Positions 1-7,293 of a stretch of DNA of 16,448 nucleotides are shown piece after piece. Position numbers and translations under genes: made by a program. The stretch is from Pseudomonadota bacterium (GTDB lineage: Bacteria; Pseudomonadota; Gammaproteobacteria; Xanthomonadales; Xanthomonadaceae): the NCBI GenBank assembly GCA_025355485.1, contig JANXZP010000183.1, forward strand, positions 1-16,448, written 5' to 3'. Every line of letters starts with the position of its first letter. Position 1 is the first letter of the stretch. Below the pieces are notes generated by a model that worked only from the letters and a program-made list of their open reading frames with translations, did no database searches and was not told where the DNA came from.

Positions 1-917
1 GTACTGGCGATCGAACGCGCAATCACCCCGAACAGCAGGAACTGCGCACCGATCACGGTGAGGAATACGAAGAACACGTACGAGTGCACATCCAGCGTTA
101 CTCCGTGGGTGACGTGCAACGGCCCGCGGTACAGCAGTATCGAGCCGGACGCTCCGGCCAGCGACAGCGCCAGGCCCGGCAGCATGTACAGGTAGCGCGG
201 CGAGAACATCAGCAGGAAGTGCAGGTGCCGCCAGCCGTCGCGCCAGGTGCGCAGGTGCGGCGGGCGCGAACGGCCATCCTTGCGGAGCGTGGTCGGCACC
301 TCCTCGACGCGATAGTGCGCGAGCGCGCTCTTGACCACCATTTCGCTGGCGAACTCCATGCCGGTGGTGAGTAGATTCAGGTCGCGGATGCGATCGCGGT
401 TGAAGCCGCGCAGTCCGCAATGAAAATCGCGAATCGGGATCCGGAAGAACATGCGTCCGAGGAAGCTCAATACCGGATTGCCAAGATAGCGATGCAGGAA
501 CGGCATCGCACCAGGTCCGATGCCGCCACGGAAACGGTTGCCCATCACCAGGTCGGCGCCGTCGCGCAAGCGCTGCACGAACGGCATGAGGTCGGAAAAG
601 TCGTAGCTGTCGTCGGCGTCGCCCATGATCACGCAGCGACCGCGTGCATCGGCGATGCCGCCGATCAACGCGGCGCCGTAGCCTTTTTCAGCCACCGCGA
701 CGACGCGTGTGCCTGCCGCTGTTGCCAGCGACTGCGATCCATCGGTGCTGCCGTTATCGGCAATCAGTACTTCACCGCCGATGCCGCTGGATTGCAGGAA
801 CGCCATTGCCTTGCGAACGCAGGCCTCGATCGTACCGGCCTCGTTGAGGCAGGGCATCAGGATGGTCAGCTCGATCGGCTTGGCCGCGCTGCTGTTCTGC
901 TCTCCGGAAGGCATCAT
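1..917 (-). CDS. Family 2 glycosyltransferase, membrane-anchored (C-terminus outside window)
   Basis: Probable GT2 enzyme of the dolichyl/polyprenyl-phosphate sugar synthase type, transferring a sugar from a nucleotide donor at the inner membrane. I translated it from the complement of 917 down to 1: 305 residues with no stop. The GT-A fold shows an N-terminal strand ending in MPCLNEA (about 21-27), DNGSTDGS (54-61) and an acidic metal/nucleotide motif GDADDSYDF (99-107). RDFHCGLRGF (163-172) lies in the acceptor region. Two hydrophobic segments follow, at about 233-253 and 269-297, so it is membrane-bound; further helices may lie outside the window. Two adjacent ATG codons (917 and 914) can start it. 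It begins 15 bp after the acetoacetyl-CoA synthetase stop, so co-transcription is likely. Donor and acceptor cannot be read from the sequence. Confidence 0.88.
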   Translation of the reverse strand, partial: MMPSGEQNSSAAKPIELTILMPCLNEAGTIEACVRKAMAFLQSSGIGGEVLIADNGSTDGSQSLATAAGTRVVAVAEKGYGAALIGGIADARGRCVIMGDADDSYDFSDLMPFVQRLRDGADLVMGNRFRGGIGPGAMPFLHRYLGNPVLSFLGRMFFRIPIRDFHCGLRGFNRDRIRDLNLLTTGMEFASEMVVKSALAHYRVEEVPTTLRKDGRSRPPHLRTWRDGWRHLHFLLMFSPRYLYMLPGLALSLAGASGSILLYRGPLHVTHGVTLDVHSYVFFVFLTVIGAQFLLFGVIARSIAS

Positions 918-932
918 GCGTCGTCCGATCCG

Positions 933-2879
933 TCAGTCGATGCGCTGGAAATACGCCAGCGCCTGCGGGTTGGCTAGCGCATCGGCGTTCTTGACCGGCC
1001 GCCCGTGGATCGCATCGCGCACCGCGAGTTCGGCGATCTTGCCTGAAGTGGTGCGCGGGATGTCGGCGACCTGCAGGATCTTCGCGGGCACATGCCGTGG
1101 GGTGGTGTTGTCGCGGATCTGTTTCCTGATGCGGTCGCACAGTGCGTCGTCGAGCGCGATGCCTTCGCGCAGATGCACGAACAACACCACGCGCACATCG
1201 TCCTGCCAATCCTGGCCGACGCAGATGCTTTCCAGCACTTCGGGGAGTTGTTCGACCTGTTGATAGATCTCGGCGGTGCCGATGCACACGCCACCTGGAT
1301 TGAGCGTCGCGTCGGAACGGCCGTGGATGATCACGCCGTCGTGTTCGGTCAGGCGCGCATAGTCGCCCTGGCACCACACACCCGGATGGTGTTCGAAGTA
1401 GGCCATGCGGTACTTGCTGCCGTCGGCGTCGTCCCAGAATCCGATCGGCATCGACGGGAATGGCGCGACGCAGGCAAGTTCACCGGTCGCCTCGCGCAGC
1501 GACGTGCCATCGTTGTCGAGGATCTGCACCGCCACACCGAGTCCGCGGCATTGCAATTCGCCGCGCCACACCGGCAGGATCGGACAACCGAGCGCGAAGC
1601 ACGACAGGATGTCGGTGCCGCCGGAGATCGACGACAGCAGCACGCGTTGCTTCACGTCGCGATACACGTAGTCGAAGCTCTCTGGGGCGAACGGGGAACC
1701 GGTCGAAAGGATTGTGCGCAGGCTGCCGAGCTTGTGGGTTTCGGCGGGTTTCGCACCGGCCTTCTCGCTCGCGCTGATCCACTTCGCGCTGGTGCCGAAG
1801 ATGCTGATGTCGAGCTCGTCGGCAAGATACCAGAGTGCGTTCGCATCCGGGTACATCGGATTGCCGTCGTACAGCACGACCGTCGCGCCGACCGCGAGGC
1901 TCGATACCATCCAGTGCCACATCATGCCGTCGCAGGCCGTTTCGCAAAAAATGCGGTCCTCGCGCCGCAGGTCGGTGTGCAGCACCAGCTCCTTGAGGTG
2001 CTGCAGCAAGGTCCCGCCGGCGCCGTGCACGATGCACTTGGGCACGCCGGTGGTGCCGGAGGAATACATCACGTACAGCGGATGGTCGAACGGCGTCAGC
2101 ACGAAATCCGGCGCGACTCCGGCGTGCGCGGCGACGAAGTCCGGCAGCAACAGCGTATCGCGCAGGCCGTCCAGCGACGGCGACGGCTGCAGGTATGGAA
2201 CGACGACCACGCATTCGAGGCTGTCAATGCGCGCAAGCACGCCGCGCATTTTCTCCAGGCTGTCGAATTGCTTGCCGCCGTAGGCGTAGCCATCGGCGCA
2301 GAACAGCAGCTTCGGGCGGATCTGACTGAAACGATCGACCACGCCTTCAATACCGAAATCCGGTGAGCACGACGACCACACCGCACCCAGCGATGTCGTC
2401 GCCAGCATCGCGATCACGGTGGCGGGCAGGTTCGGCATGAAACCCGCGACGCGGTCGCCGATGCCGATGCCACGCTCTTTCAATGCCGCGGCCAGCGCGC
2501 CGACCTGCTCGTGCAATTCGGCGTAGTTGATCTCGTAGCTGATACCGCTTTCGCCGCGAAACAGCAGCGCGGTGCGATCGTCACGGAAGCGCAGCAGGTT
2601 CTGTGCGAAATTCAGCTGCACCGCGGGAAACCAGCGTGCGCCGGGCATCTTGTCGGCATCGACCAATACTGGATCGTGTTCGCCAGTGGCCTTGATGCCG
2701 CAGAAATCCCAGACTTGGGTCCAGAACTTTTCCGGATAGCGGATCGAGAAATCGTACAACGCACGGTAGTCGTGCAGATCCGCATGCGGATGCTGTTCGC
2801 GCACGAAACGCATGAAACGGCTCAGGTTCGCGCGTTCGACGCGCTCCTTGCTCGGTTCCCAGATCGGCTTGTCCATCAT
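933..2879 (-). CDS. aacS: Acetoacetyl-CoA synthetase (acetoacetate--CoA ligase)
   Basis: Activates acetoacetate to acetoacetyl-CoA with ATP and CoA, via an acyl-AMP intermediate, in the cytoplasm. The 648-residue length is usual for this family. ANL-superfamily motifs are all present: P-loop MYSSGTTGVPK (271-281), SISGGTDI (418-425), the QGDYARLTEHDG hinge region (504-515) with GRSDATLNPGG (520-530), and PRTTSGK ending in the catalytic lysine K614. The N-terminal ACS-type extension, with WDFCGIK and WFPAVQLNFAQNLL, favours acetoacetyl-CoA synthetase over acetyl- or propionyl-CoA synthetase. Two tandem ATGs (2879, 2876) are possible starts; a G-rich stretch (GGGGCGGG) lies about 10 nt upstream. 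It follows etfA by 62 bp, where a TAGAAT hexamer may provide its own promoter. It suggests use of acetoacetate from ketone bodies, leucine or polyhydroxybutyrate breakdown. Confidence 0.95.
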   Translation of the reverse strand: MMDKPIWEPSKERVERANLSRFMRFVREQHPHADLHDYRALYDFSIRYPEKFWTQVWDFCGIKATGEHDPVLVDADKMPGARWFPAVQLNFAQNLLRFRDDRTALLFRGESGISYEINYAELHEQVGALAAALKERGIGIGDRVAGFMPNLPATVIAMLATTSLGAVWSSCSPDFGIEGVVDRFSQIRPKLLFCADGYAYGGKQFDSLEKMRGVLARIDSLECVVVVPYLQPSPSLDGLRDTLLLPDFVAAHAGVAPDFVLTPFDHPLYVMYSSGTTGVPKCIVHGAGGTLLQHLKELVLHTDLRREDRIFCETACDGMMWHWMVSSLAVGATVVLYDGNPMYPDANALWYLADELDISIFGTSAKWISASEKAGAKPAETHKLGSLRTILSTGSPFAPESFDYVYRDVKQRVLLSSISGGTDILSCFALGCPILPVWRGELQCRGLGVAVQILDNDGTSLREATGELACVAPFPSMPIGFWDDADGSKYRMAYFEHHPGVWCQGDYARLTEHDGVIIHGRSDATLNPGGVCIGTAEIYQQVEQLPEVLESICVGQDWQDDVRVVLFVHLREGIALDDALCDRIRKQIRDNTTPRHVPAKILQVADIPRTTSGKIAELAVRDAIHGRPVKNADALANPQALAYFQRID

Positions 2880-2914
2880 GGATTTGTTGCCCGCCCCTGT
2901 GCGGTTGCACCACG

Positions 2915-2920
2915 ATTCTA
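2915..2920 (-). promoter_or_regulatory. Possible -10 element upstream of aacS
   Basis: The complement reads TAGAAT (5 of 6 matches to TATAAT), 35 nt before the first aacS ATG, inside the 62-bp etfA-aacS gap. I see no good -35 hexamer at 16-18 nt spacing. aacS could be transcribed both from here and by read-through from etfBA. Confidence 0.25.
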
Positions 2921-2941
2921 ACGCAGCGACGTGTTATGGCT

Positions 2942-3880
2942 TCATAGCGCTGCTTCGAACTCCGGCACCAGCTTGAACAGGTCGCCGACCAGGCCGATGT
3001 CGGCGACCTCGAAGATCGGCGCGTCGCCGTCCTTGTTGATCGCAACGATCGTGCCCGCGTCCTTGATGCCGGTCAGGTGCTGGATCGCACCACTGATTCC
3101 GATCGCGATGTACAACTCGGGCGAGATGATCTTGCCGGTCTGGCCGACCTGCATGTCGTTCGGCACGTAGCCGGCGTCGACCGCCGCGCGCGATGCGCCG
3201 ACACCGGCGCCGAGCTTGTCGGCCAGCGAGTACAGGATCTTGAAGTTTTCCGCCGAGCCAAACGCGCGGCCGCCGGATACCACCCGTGTCGCGCTCTGCA
3301 GGTCGGGACGATCGGATTTGCCGGCCTGCAACGTGACGAAGCGGGTGTGGGTCGGCAGCGACGCATCGACGCTTGCGGTCTCGATGGATGCATTGCCGCC
3401 ATCGTTCGCGGCCGGCCACGATGCGGTGCGGATCGTCGCGACGACTGGATCGGCGCTCGGCACCTGCACGGTGACGATCGCGTTGCCCGCGTAGATCGGG
3501 CGCTGGAAGGTGTGCGCGTCCTCGACCTTCATCACGTCGCTGACCTGCGACACGCCGAGCAGCGCGGCGACGCAGGGCATCAGGTCCTTGCCGAACGTCG
3601 TCGATGGGCCGAACACGTGCGTGTAACCGGCGGCGAGTTTGGCTATTTGCGGCGCGAGTACCTGTGCGAGCGCATGCGCGTTCGCGCCGTTCGCAAGGGT
3701 CCGCACGCGCGAGACGCCATCGATCTTCGCGGCCTGCGCGGCAACGCTCGCCGGATCGGCGGCCAGCACGACAATGTCGATGGCTTCCGCCTGCAGTGCC
3801 TTCGCGGCGCTCACGCATTTCGCAGTCGCGTTGTTGAGTTTGCCGTCGAGATGTTCGGCGACGATCAGAACCTTGCTCAT
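2942..3880 (-). CDS. etfA: Electron transfer flavoprotein alpha subunit
   Basis: FAD-binding subunit of the ETF heterodimer, which carries electrons from acyl-CoA and other dehydrogenases to ETF:ubiquinone oxidoreductase. The 312-residue length is standard. The N-terminal domain begins MSKVLIVAEHL. The C-terminal FAD domain has all expected landmarks: SGGRAFG (202-208), GASRAAVDAGY (228-238), QVGQTGK (244-250), GISGAIQH (261-268), INKD (281-284) and GLVGDL (296-301). These mark an ordinary respiratory ETF rather than a visibly divergent bifurcating or nitrogen-fixation type. The start ATG overlaps the etfB stop as ATGA (3877-3880), so translation is probably coupled to etfB. No ETF dehydrogenase gene is in the window. 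Confidence 0.97.
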   Translation of the reverse strand: MSKVLIVAEHLDGKLNNATAKCVSAAKALQAEAIDIVVLAADPASVAAQAAKIDGVSRVRTLANGANAHALAQVLAPQIAKLAAGYTHVFGPSTTFGKDLMPCVAALLGVSQVSDVMKVEDAHTFQRPIYAGNAIVTVQVPSADPVVATIRTASWPAANDGGNASIETASVDASLPTHTRFVTLQAGKSDRPDLQSATRVVSGGRAFGSAENFKILYSLADKLGAGVGASRAAVDAGYVPNDMQVGQTGKIISPELYIAIGISGAIQHLTGIKDAGTIVAINKDGDAPIFEVADIGLVGDLFKLVPEFEAAL

Positions 3881-4623
3881 AACAGACCCTTCTGCTTCAG
3901 TGCGACGACGAGTTCCGCGACATCCTTGACCATCACGCCGCGCTGGCGCTTCGGCGGCGCGGCATAGCGCAGCGGCGTGAGCTGGTGCCCGCTATCCACG
4001 CCGAGATCGGCCCAGACTATGGTCTCAAGCGGCTTGGACTTCGCCTTCATGATGTCGGGCAGCTTGATGAAGCGCGGTTCGTTCAGGCGCAGGTCGGTGG
4101 TGATCACCGCCGGCAGGTCGACTTCGAGCGTCTCAAGTCCCGCATCGACTTCGCGCGTCACGCTCGCCTTGCCGTCGGCGATCACAACCTTGCTTGCGAA
4201 CGTCGCCTGCGGACGGCCCCACAGCGTGGCGAGCATCTGTCCGGTCTGGTTGGCGTCGTCATCAATCGCCTGCTTGCCGAGGATCACTAGGCCCGGCTGC
4301 TCGCGCTCGACAAGCTTCAACAATGCGCGCGCTGCAGTCAGCGGCGACACCGGATCGGATGTCACGACATGGATCGCGCGGTTCGCGCCCATCGCCAGGC
4401 CATTGCGCAGATGCGCCTGCGCGTCGGCGGGAGCGAGCGTGGCGACGATCACCTCGGTCGCGATGCCTTGCTCGCGCAAGCGCAGCGCTTCCTCGAGCGC
4501 GATCTCGTCGAATGGATTCGGCGAGAGTTTCACGCCATCGGTGACCACGCCCGAACCGTCGGGCTTGACCTGGATGCGGACGTTGTAGTCCACCACGCGC
4601 TTGTAGGCGACCAGAATCTTCAT
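3877..4623 (-). CDS. etfB: Electron transfer flavoprotein beta subunit
   Basis: Partner of EtfA in the cytoplasmic ETF heterodimer; this subunit binds structural AMP. From the ATG at 4623 the protein has 248 residues and begins MKILVAYKRVVDYN, the usual family N-terminus. GGAAG lies 8 nt upstream as a plausible ribosome site. An in-frame ATG at 4653 would add ten residues not typical of the family and has no good ribosome site, so I prefer 4623. Landmarks are NPFDEIALEEALRL (36-49), the AMP-binding stretch GKQAIDDDANQTGQM (116-130), and the beta signature around REVDAGLETLEVDLPAV (157-173) followed by LPDIMKAKSK (188-197). It is first in an etfB-etfA pair and overlaps etfA by four bases. Confidence 0.97.
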   Translation of the reverse strand: MKILVAYKRVVDYNVRIQVKPDGSGVVTDGVKLSPNPFDEIALEEALRLREQGIATEVIVATLAPADAQAHLRNGLAMGANRAIHVVTSDPVSPLTAARALLKLVEREQPGLVILGKQAIDDDANQTGQMLATLWGRPQATFASKVVIADGKASVTREVDAGLETLEVDLPAVITTDLRLNEPRFIKLPDIMKAKSKPLETIVWADLGVDSGHQLTPLRYAAPPKRQRGVMVKDVAELVVALKQKGLL

Positions 4624-4657
4624 GCAGGGTGCTTCCGCTGAAAGGATGTTCATCGAT

Positions 4658-4692
4658 CCGCCGCTGCAGTACGGCGGCAGGCCGCCATTTTA
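4658..4692 (-). promoter_or_regulatory. etfB leader: -10-like hexamer and overlapping GC hairpins
   Basis: On the complement a TAAAAT hexamer (4692-4687, 5 of 6 to TATAAT) lies 63 nt before etfB and is the best -10 candidate in the gap; no clear -35 is seen. Just downstream are two mutually exclusive perfect 6-bp GC hairpins: 4673-4678 with 4681-4686 (2-nt loop) and 4658-4663 with 4672-4677 (8-nt loop). They share bases 4673-4677, so only one can form at a time. The first has a loop too tight to be stable unless its inner pairs open. Confidence 0.3.
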
Positions 4693-4717
4693 CCGCATGC
4701 GGAGCGTGCGTCGCGCT

Positions 4718-5632
4718 TCAGCCGTCCTGTGGCTCCAGCCGCGCCTGCAGCACCGCCGCAAACCGCATTCCAGCGTCGGCATCGGTGGCCAGGAACAGCG
4801 AAGGTTCGGCGAGTTCGAGCTCGAGCAGGCACGGGGTTCCGTCCGCGGCACGGATGAGATCGACCCGCGCATAAGCCAGCGGAAAAGGCGCATCGAGTAT
4901 CTGCGGCAAGGCCGCGATCACGCTGTCGGCCAGCGCACGCTCGTCGGCTTCGGGCGTGCGCGGCTGGATGTGTTCGGCGGCGAACAGCGCGCGGGTCGCG
5001 TCTTCGTCCGGGAGCAGCAGCGCGCCCTTGCGGATCGCGTGACTGTACGCGCCGTCGAAATACAGCAGCGCGGTTTCGCCAGCGCTGTCCACGGACGGAA
5101 GATACGGTTGCAGCAACACGCTGCGTTTGGCATCGAGCAGGAACTGCGCGTGTTCACGCATCGCTGCCAGCGCATCGCGCCGATGCCTGCGTGCGTCGCG
5201 CGAACCCGCGCCGACCACGGGTTTGACCACGATCTCGGTGGCGTTGCTATGCGCTATCAGGAAGGCCGCGATGGCGGCGCCAGCATCCTCGCCTGGTTCG
5301 ATGAACACGCTGGGCACGATCGGGATGCCGGCTGCTTCGAGTTTTGCGAGGTAGTGCTTGTCGGTGTTCCAGCGCACCACCGGCAGTGGATTGAGTAGGC
5401 GCGTCGTGCGCGACGTCGCCTCGCACCACGTCAGGAATTCCTTCAATCGCGTGCTGTAGTCCCACGCCGAGCGCAGCAGCACGATGTCGTAGCGCGACCA
5501 CGCGACCGTCGCATCGTCCCAGGCGCGCACGTCCGCATGCACGCCCGCCGCGCGCAAGGCGGCCAGCAGCGGCGGCATGTCGTCATCGAGCGCATGCGCG
5601 GCGATGGCGGTGACGAGGGCGATGCGGGGCAT
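4718..5632 (-). CDS. ATP-grasp ligase, DcsG/RimK-like, substrate unknown
   Basis: Predicted cytoplasmic ATP-dependent carboxylate-amine (or similar) ligase of 304 residues. The N-terminal pre-ATP-grasp domain begins MPRIALVTAIAAHALDDD and holds LLRSAWDYS (52-60) and NTDKHYL (89-95). ATP-grasp motifs follow: VVKPVVGAGSRDA (135-147, ATP-binding lysine and glycine-rich loop), LLQPYLPSVDSAGETALLYF (173-192), SHAIRKG (197-203), YARVDLI (254-260) and the metal-binding ELELAEPSLFL (271-281; E271, E273). This pattern recalls proteins related to the cycloserine-pathway cyclo-ligase DcsG, but most such relatives sit outside any cycloserine cluster and are uncharacterised. It is a single gene: upstream lies a divergent zinc-finger gene, downstream a 94-bp gap before etfB. 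No other pathway genes surround it, so I do not assign a substrate. Confidence 0.85.
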   Translation of the reverse strand: MPRIALVTAIAAHALDDDMPPLLAALRAAGVHADVRAWDDATVAWSRYDIVLLRSAWDYSTRLKEFLTWCEATSRTTRLLNPLPVVRWNTDKHYLAKLEAAGIPIVPSVFIEPGEDAGAAIAAFLIAHSNATEIVVKPVVGAGSRDARRHRRDALAAMREHAQFLLDAKRSVLLQPYLPSVDSAGETALLYFDGAYSHAIRKGALLLPDEDATRALFAAEHIQPRTPEADERALADSVIAALPQILDAPFPLAYARVDLIRAADGTPCLLELELAEPSLFLATDADAGMRFAAVLQARLEPQDG

Positions 5633-5709
5633 GCGCGGATTTTCTCACAGCGCTGGCGCCGTGACCGCGCGGCTTGCGGTGTCGTCGCGATCCGGCGGCC
5701 TCGCGGGGT

Positions 5710-5715
5710 TACAAT
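5710..5715 (+). promoter_or_regulatory. Possible -10 element for the zinc-finger gene
   Basis: TACAAT (5 of 6 to TATAAT) lies 34 nt before the ATG at 5750 in a GC-rich gap. It overlaps an in-frame ATG at 5714, which argues against that codon as the start. No convincing -35 hexamer is seen at 16-18 nt. Confidence 0.3.
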
Positions 5716-5749
5716 GTCGCGCAGGACAACCCACCGTAACGACCGCGCC

Positions 5750-5956
5750 ATGACCCCTCAGACATCCCAACAGCCATCCGCCCAGGCGAACGCCGAAAAT
5801 CGCTATGAGGTCACGCGTGCGGATCTGCCGTTGGCGTGCCCGATGCCGGCCATGGCGCTGTGGAATTCGCATCCGCGCGTGTACCTGCCGATCGAGGAAG
5901 AGGGCAGTTGCAAGTGCCCGTACTGCGGCGCGAAGTACGTGCTGATCGACGGGTGA
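5750..5956 (+). CDS. Small CHCC-type zinc-finger protein (NDUFS6-like)
   Basis: Protein of 68 residues with the zf-CHCC pattern related to the mitochondrial complex I accessory subunit NDUFS6. Likely zinc ligands are C30, H41, C56 and C59, the last two within KCPYCGAKYVLIDG at the C-terminus; C54 is an additional cysteine. The core NAENRYEVTRADLPLACP (14-31) and ALWNSHPRVYLPIEEEG (36-52) matches the conserved bacterial form as I recall it. The function in bacteria is not established. I chose ATG 5750 because the upstream in-frame ATG at 5714 overlaps the probable -10 element and would add a basic, non-conserved stretch. No strong ribosome site is visible. An inverted repeat lies 8 bp after the stop, before the glycosyltransferase gene. 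Confidence 0.9.
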   Translation: MTPQTSQQPSAQANAENRYEVTRADLPLACPMPAMALWNSHPRVYLPIEEEGSCKCPYCGAKYVLIDG

Positions 5957-5964
5957 TCTGGTTG

Positions 5965-5997
5965 GCGAATGTTTGAACATCCTGTCCAAACATTCGC
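5965..5997. repeat. Perfect 11-bp inverted repeat with 11-nt loop
   Basis: GCGAATGTTTG (5965-5975) and CAAACATTCGC (5987-5997) are perfect reverse complements separated by 11 nt. The element starts 8 bp after the zinc-finger stop. It is followed by GCGCACCC, not a T-run, so it is not a classic intrinsic terminator. It could be an RNA stem-loop marking the 3' end of the zinc-finger transcript, or a protein-binding site upstream of the glycosyltransferase operon. Confidence 0.6.
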
Positions 5998-6123
5998 GCA
6001 CCCGAGTCCGGCGCATGTCCGGATCCGGGAGCCGCTGCGCGACGCAATGCGCCGCGCGCGAGTGACCCGTCCGTGGGTCGCTTCATCGATGCGACTGCGC
6101 GCATTGATGACCACTCCCGGGCC

Positions 6124-7293
6124 GTGACGCGCCCGCTCACCGTCGTGCAATTGCTGCCGGCACTGGATGCGGGCGGGGTCGAGCGCTCCACGCTGGAGAT
6201 CGCCGCGGCCCTGCTCGATGCCGGCCATCGCGCGATCGTGGTGTCGGCCGGCGGTCGCCTGTTGCCGGCTCTACAGGCGATCGGGGCCGAACACATCGCG
6301 CTGCCGATCGGGCGCAAATCGCCGTTCACGCTGCGCCACATACCGACCCTGCGCGCTTTGTTCCGCGAAACCGACGCCGATATCGTGCATGCGCGTTCGC
6401 GCTTGCCGGCGTGGCTCGCGGTCGCCGCGCTTCGCGGCATGGATGCGCGGCCGCATTTCGTCACGACCATGCACGGGCTGAATTCGCCGGGCCGCTACAG
6501 CGGCGTGATGTTGCGTGGCGAACGCACGATCTGCGTATCCGAAACCGTACGCGATTATGCGTTGCGGCATTATCCGCAAACCGATCCGGCGCGGCTGGTG
6601 GTGATCCCGCGCGGTGTGGATCCGCAGGCGTTCCACCACGACGCCGCGACCCACATGGATGTGGGGAGTGCCGACAGGCGCATGGAGCGCCTGCGGCCGC
6701 CCGACGTAGCTTGGCGCACAGAGTTCCTGGCGGCGCACCCGCAGCTCGACGGTGGCCGCCTGCTGCTGATGCCGGCACGCGGCACGCGCCTGAAGGGGCA
6801 CCCGCATGCGCTGCGCCTACTCGCGACGTTGCGCGCCGATGGCGTGGATGCGCGGCTGCTATTCGCGGGCGTCGTACAACAGGGACGCGAGAAGTACGTG
6901 CGTGAGCTGCGCGCGCAGGGCGACGCGTTGGGCCTGCACGATGTTGTTGCGTACACCCCGCCACTGACGCAGATGCGCGCGGTGTATTCGATGTCCGAGC
7001 TGGTGTTGCAATTGTCCGATCAACCCGAATCGTTCGGCCGCACCGTGCTCGAAGCTTTGTGCAGCGGGCGCGCGGTGCTCGGCTGGGATCACGGTGGCGT
7101 CGGTGAATCGCTCGGCGAGCTGTTTCCGGCCGGTGCAGTTCCGCTCGGCGATGCGGATGCACTCGCCACGCGTGCGAAGTCGCTGCTTGACGCGCCGCGA
7201 CCGACGATTCGACTGCCGGATCGTTATACCCTTGCGCGCATGCAAAGCGATACGCTCTCAGTGTATGCAAGCCTCGTCGCCGGCAATGCCTGA
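6124..7293 (+). CDS. Glycosyltransferase, GT-B fold (GT4 type), LPS-related
   Basis: Probable retaining GT-B glycosyltransferase adding a sugar to an LPS core or other surface glycan at the cytoplasmic face. From GTG 6124 it has 389 residues. The N-terminal Rossmann half starts VVQLLPALDAGGVERSTLEI (7-26), the acceptor half includes VHARSRLPAW (88-97) and TTMHGLNSPGRYSG (114-127), and the donor half has MPARGTRLKGH (216-226) and the E-x7-E motif in PESFGRTVLEALCSGRAV (E302, E310). The start is uncertain: an in-frame GTG at 6073 would add 17 residues upstream of the usual first strand, and neither codon has a strong ribosome site. I favour 6124 because the fold begins just after it. The stop overlaps the next gene's start, indicating an operon with the two genes downstream. 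The sugar cannot be predicted. Confidence 0.88.
   Translation: MTRPLTVVQLLPALDAGGVERSTLEIAAALLDAGHRAIVVSAGGRLLPALQAIGAEHIALPIGRKSPFTLRHIPTLRALFRETDADIVHARSRLPAWLAVAALRGMDARPHFVTTMHGLNSPGRYSGVMLRGERTICVSETVRDYALRHYPQTDPARLVVIPRGVDPQAFHHDAATHMDVGSADRRMERLRPPDVAWRTEFLAAHPQLDGGRLLLMPARGTRLKGHPHALRLLATLRADGVDARLLFAGVVQQGREKYVRELRAQGDALGLHDVVAYTPPLTQMRAVYSMSELVLQLSDQPESFGRTVLEALCSGRAVLGWDHGGVGESLGELFPAGAVPLGDADALATRAKSLLDAPRPTIRLPDRYTLARMQSDTLSVYASLVAGNA

Noticed and set aside
1092..2366. Open frame of 424 codons on the plus strand opposite aacS
   Set aside because: Antisense shadow of a gene with full catalytic motifs; the product is rich in Arg, Ala, His and Val and has no family resemblance.
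4624..4653. Longer etfB start at ATG 4653
   Set aside because: It adds ten residues before the family-typical MKILVAYKR start and has no ribosome site, whereas 4623 has GGAAG 8 nt upstream.
4673..4692. Terminator-like GC stem followed by ATTTTA on the plus strand
   Set aside because: No plus-strand gene precedes it, the loop is only 2 nt, and the T-tract is short. The same bases fit better as a minus-strand -10 region for etfB.
6019..6028. Palindrome CCGGATCCGG upstream of the GT4-type gene
   Set aside because: A 10-bp palindrome of this composition is expected by chance in GC-rich DNA, and no promoter element accompanies it.
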